Assembly: GCA_947652805.1 (NCBI GenBank)
Contig: CANTEM010000013.1
Span: 1 to 15,943 of the forward strand
Length of the DNA: 15,943 nt
Source: an uncultured Clostridia bacterium
GTDB taxonomy: Bacteria; Bacillota; Clostridia; Oscillospirales; CAG-272
Direction: 5' to 3'
Shown piece by piece: positions 13,817 to 15,943 of the stretch. The notes beneath the pieces were generated by a model. It was not told where the DNA came from. It worked only from the letters and a program-made list of their open reading frames with translations, and did not search any database. A program made the translations under genes and the position numbers. Position 1 is the first letter of the stretch, and each line of letters opens with the position of its first letter.

Positions 13817-14743
13817 ATGGCAGCTATTACCGCAAAAATGGTAGCAGACCTGCGTGCAAAAACAGGCGTAGGTATGATGGAGTGCAAAAAGGCACTCAAT
13901 GAAGCAAACGGTGACTTTGACGAAGCTGTAAAGCTCCTTCGTGAAAAGGGTCTGTCCGTAGCAGCAAAAAAAGCAGGCAGAATCGCCGCTGAAGGCGTTG
14001 TTGATATTATGGTTGAAGGCGACTGCGCTGTTATGATTGAAGTAAACGCAGAAACCGACTTCGTTGCAAAGAACGAAACCTTTAAGGAATTCGTTCGCGG
14101 TATCGAAAAAGCAATCCTTGCAGGCAAGCCGGCAACCATTGAAGAACTCCTCGCACTTCCCTATGACGATAGCTTCACTGTAGATGCAAAAGTGAAGGAT
14201 ATGATTTTCACCATCGGTGAAAACATGAACATCCGCCGCTTTGTGATCGTGGAGGGCATCTTCTCCACATATATCCACGGTGCAGGCACCACAGGCGTTA
14301 TCGTGAAATTCAACGCTGACGCTGACACCGCTGCAAAGCCGGGCTTTGCAGAATTTTCAAAGAACATCGCGCTGCAGATCGCAGCTGGTTCTCCTCCCTC
14401 TTATGTAACACGGGATCAGGTTCCCGCTGCTGCTGTTGAGGAAGAAAAGCAGGTGCTGATCGCACAGATCAAGAATGATGAGAAAAATGCCAACAAGCCC
14501 GATGCAATCATTGAAAAAATGGTTACCGGTAAAATCGGCAAATTTTATCAGAGAGAATGCCTGGTTGAGCAGGGCTATGTAAAGGACGATAGCATGTCTG
14601 TAGGTCAGTACATGGAAGCTACTGCTAAGGACCTTGGCGGCGCACTCTCCATTGACAGCTTCTACCCCTATGAAAAGGGCGAAGGTCTGGAAAAGAAAGA
14701 AGACAATTTCGGTGACGAAATTGCTGAAATGCTGAACAAATAA
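13817..14743 (+). CDS. tsf: Elongation factor Ts
   Basis: EF-Ts is the guanine nucleotide exchange factor that recycles EF-Tu-GDP. It has 308 residues. The N-terminal UBA-like domain (MAAITAKMVADLRAKTGVGMMECKKALNEANGDF, 1-34) is classic, as is TDFVAKN (80-86), the loop that contacts the EF-Tu Mg2+ site. The core subdomains follow, and the C-terminal module (KFYQRECLVEQGYVKDD) is present. It lies 44 nt downstream of rpsB with no terminator between, so the two are an operon. The nearest Shine-Dalgarno, GAAAGG, is about 15 nt before the ATG, which is longer than usual. Confidence 0.98.
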   Translation: MAAITAKMVADLRAKTGVGMMECKKALNEANGDFDEAVKLLREKGLSVAAKKAGRIAAEGVVDIMVEGDCAVMIEVNAETDFVAKNETFKEFVRGIEKAILAGKPATIEELLALPYDDSFTVDAKVKDMIFTIGENMNIRRFVIVEGIFSTYIHGAGTTGVIVKFNADADTAAKPGFAEFSKNIALQIAAGSPPSYVTRDQVPAAAVEEEKQVLIAQIKNDEKNANKPDAIIEKMVTGKIGKFYQRECLVEQGYVKDDSMSVGQYMEATAKDLGGALSIDSFYPYEKGEGLEKKEDNFGDEIAEMLNK

Positions 14744-14812
14744 GTCCCCGCGCACTGCACCCCGAATAAATTAGGGTTCGTTACGTGCCATTCGGCGATA
14801 TTGATTTGGATT

Positions 14813-14846
14813 ACGGTGTAACCCTATATGGGTTACACCGTTTTTT
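14813..14846 (+). terminator. Rho-independent terminator of rpsB-tsf
   Basis: ACGGTGTAACCC (14813-14824) pairs perfectly with GGGTTACACCGT (14830-14841) around a TATAT loop, followed by a run of T to 14846. It lies 70 nt after tsf and 18 nt before mscL, so mscL either depends on read-through or has a promoter I did not recognise in 14744-14812. Confidence 0.88.
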
Positions 14847-14864
14847 ATACAGAAAGGAATACAT

Positions 14865-15284
14865 ATGAAACTTATTAAAGAATTCAAAAATTTCATCTCC
14901 CGCGGAAATGTTATTGATATGGCTGTCGGCGTTATCATTGGCGGCGCATTTACTGCAATCGTTAATTCATTGGTACAGGACATTCTGAATCCCTTGCTTG
15001 GTCTGATCACCGGCGGCGTGGATTTTTCCTCTTTGGCTTTCACAGTAGGAAGCGGAGAAAACCCGGCAGTATTTGCCTACGGATCCTTTATTTCCGCCGT
15101 CATCAATTTCCTTTTGATCGCCCTGGTCCTGTTCCTGATTATAAAATCTATGAACAAACTCCATTTTAAAAAGCAAGTGGAAGTTCCTCCCACTCCCACC
15201 ACCAAGATTTGCCCCCATTGCAAGTCTGAAATCGCTATTGACGCAACCCGCTGCCCCCACTGTACTTCCGATCTGACTGAATAA
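14865..15284 (+). CDS. mscL: Large-conductance mechanosensitive channel MscL with C-terminal zinc ribbon
   Basis: MscL is a pentameric membrane channel that opens under high tension and protects cells from hypo-osmotic shock. The N-terminal amphipathic helix (MKLIKEFKNFISRGN) and first membrane helix (about 16-41, VIDMAVGVIIGGAFTAIVNS) carry the family signature. The second membrane helix is about 72-95 (SFISAVINFLLIALVLFLII). After it comes KSMNKLHFKKQ, a Pro/Thr linker, and a C4 zinc ribbon: C116-PH-C119 and C130-PH-C133 (ICPHCKSEIAIDATRCPHC). The ribbon replaces the usual C-terminal helical bundle and explains the length of 139. MscL proteins with such a ribbon are known in Firmicutes. AGAAAGGAA precedes the ATG. 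Confidence 0.96.
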   Translation: MKLIKEFKNFISRGNVIDMAVGVIIGGAFTAIVNSLVQDILNPLLGLITGGVDFSSLAFTVGSGENPAVFAYGSFISAVINFLLIALVLFLIIKSMNKLHFKKQVEVPPTPTTKICPHCKSEIAIDATRCPHCTSDLTE

Positions 15285-15301
15285 TCTTGACTCCATATCA
15301 A

Positions 15302-15332
15302 AAAAGAACCGGGATTTTCCCGGTTCTTTTTT
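15302..15332. terminator. Bidirectional terminator between mscL and the 117-residue gene
   Basis: AAAAGAACCGGG (15302-15313) pairs with CCCGGTTCTTTT (15319-15330) around ATTTT. A-tract and T-tract on the two sides make it active on both strands, which fits its place between convergent genes. Confidence 0.9.
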
Positions 15333-15334
15333 CA

Positions 15335-15688
15335 CTATTCCTTCTCCTCCTTTTTCTCCTGCTCCAACCGCTCTTGTTCCCTTTTTTGTATTTTCTGCCA
15401 ATCTGTAGATACGTGTATCATCGGCATCTTTCTGTATTCTTCCTCCAGCTTATGAGAAAACTCCCGTATCTGCTCAATTTTACGCATTTCATCCCGCTGT
15501 CGCCACAAATGCTTCGGTCTTTTTGCTTCTTTTAGCATTACCTGACTACGACGCAAACGATCTAATGTCCTTTCGTCAATTTTTACCGGGACGCAGTCTT
15601 TGCATTTTCCTTCCATGTCAAGGCTAATTTCCTCCCTGCTGCACTGGTTTTTCCGGTAATAAATGCAATATTTGTTTGCACACCACAT
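15335..15688 (-). CDS. Small hypothetical protein with Cys-rich N-terminus and charged coiled-coil tail
   Basis: I do not recognise this protein. It has 117 residues. The N-terminal 35 residues contain five cysteines (C3, C8, C16, C29, C32; MWCANKYCIYYRKNQC...GKCKDC), with a C-x2-C pair and enough ligands for one metal site. The rest is strongly charged and helical (KEAKRPKHLWRQRDEMRKIEQ..., ending in a Glu/Lys/Gln run), likely a coiled coil. There is no signal peptide or membrane segment. An AAAGTGAG ribosome binding site precedes the ATG, and a shared terminator lies just past the stop. It is divergent from an Xre-type gene, so the two may share control. Coding status is supported by the ribosome binding site, the terminator and the cysteine spacing; the function is unknown. 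Confidence 0.7.
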   Translation of the reverse strand: MWCANKYCIYYRKNQCSREEISLDMEGKCKDCVPVKIDERTLDRLRRSQVMLKEAKRPKHLWRQRDEMRKIEQIREFSHKLEEEYRKMPMIHVSTDWQKIQKREQERLEQEKKEEKE

Positions 15689-15760
15689 AGTTTTTTCTCA
15701 CTTTCTCTATAAAATGTTAAATATGTATTACCTAATATATAACTTTTAATAAATCTTCCC

Positions 15761-15796
15761 TATAATCAATTTACATGTACCACATAATACATGGTA
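15761..15796 (+). promoter_or_regulatory. -10 box and palindromic operator-like site before the Xre-type gene
   Basis: TATAAT (15761-15766) is followed at once by TACATGTA (15772-15779), which overlaps the longer dyad TACCA-N9-TGGTA (15778-15796), whose spacer is also partly symmetric (TA-N-TA). The dyad would cover the transcription start, as expected for an autorepressed Xre-type gene. The -35 (TATAAC, 15738-15743) is poor. Confidence 0.45.
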
Positions 15797-15809
15797 GGGA
15801 GAGAGGAAT

Positions 15810-15914
15810 ATGGAAAAGATTAAACAGGACTTGAACGTTGGCAGGAATATTCAAAGGATTCGGAAATCCCGCAGGATGTCGCAGAAAGACATAGTCAGTA
15901 CCCTTAACGACTGA
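15810..15914 (+). pseudogene. Xre-family helix-turn-helix gene, interrupted and cut by the window end
   Basis: ATG 15810 follows AGAGAGGAA and opens a frame of 34 codons reading MEKIKQDLNVGRNIQRIRKS then RRMSQKDIVSTLND, before TGA at 15912-15914. The LNVGRNIQRIRK...MSQKDIV stretch is helix 1 and helix 2 of a Cro/C1-type helix-turn-helix, which needs about 60 residues, so this reading stops inside the domain. In the +1 frame the sequence past the stop continues without a stop (DGEISLP...) to the window end, which suggests a one-base frameshift around 15901-15912. It could be a decayed repressor, a sequencing or assembly error, or a phase-variable gene. Only the first half of the domain is visible, so this is a tentative call. 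Confidence 0.55.
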
Positions 15915-15943
15915 TGGTGAAATTTCATTACCTTCTTCGTCTA

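Overview
The window looks like a chromosomal segment from a low-to-mid GC, spore-forming Gram-positive bacterium of class Clostridia. A gut Oscillospiraceae/Ruminococcaceae-type genome is my best guess. The reasons are the order SRP RNA-dnaX-ybaB-recR, a large Bacillus/Clostridium-type SRP RNA with an Alu domain, a LysM-GH18 spore-cortex enzyme, AAGGAGG-type ribosome binding sites, sigma-A promoters with 17-bp spacers, and a zinc-ribbon version of MscL. The placement is an inference from gene content; no database was consulted.

Layout. Positions 1-260 hold the end of a dispersed repeat and the SRP RNA promoter. Positions 260-575 encode the SRP RNA, followed by dnaX (619-2181), ybaB (2208-2564), recR (2566-3183) and a eukaryotic-type NADP isocitrate dehydrogenase (3209-4420), all on the plus strand and tightly spaced. 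After a repeat, an AraC-family regulator (minus, 4607-5386) diverges from a GH4 alpha-galactosidase, melA (plus, 5513-6832). Next come pyruvate kinase (minus, 7018-8436) diverging from class II fructose-bisphosphate aldolase (plus, 8684-9547), then enolase (minus, 9855-11129) diverging from a YaaH/SleL-like enzyme (plus, 11296-12594). The right end carries rpsB (13026-13772) behind a structured leader, tsf (13817-14743), mscL (14865-15284), a small Cys-containing hypothetical protein (minus, 15335-15688), and the start of an Xre-type repressor gene that is interrupted by a stop codon near the window edge.

How the parts fit. The left block is protein targeting plus DNA replication and repair. 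melA with pyk, fba and eno gives galactoside hydrolysis and lower glycolysis, arranged as divergent pairs with convenient sigma-A promoters. rpsB-tsf is the standard translation operon.

The least ordinary feature is a family of about 150-170 bp imperfect palindromic repeats (three well-formed copies at 4438-4586, 9681-9830 and 12652-12816, and degenerate pieces at 1-94 and 6861-7005). Their ends are near-identical hairpins of the form CTCCCTTtacacAAGGGAG with outward T-tracts, so they act as terminators, and three of them lie exactly at the convergent gene junctions. Inside a conserved frame they carry small hairpins whose sequence differs from copy to copy. The second candidate for something undescribed is the rpsB leader RNA, which can form two mutually exclusive pairings next to the ribosome binding site. 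I see no CRISPR array, tRNA, rRNA, transposase or prophage gene. Most of the window is ordinary housekeeping DNA.
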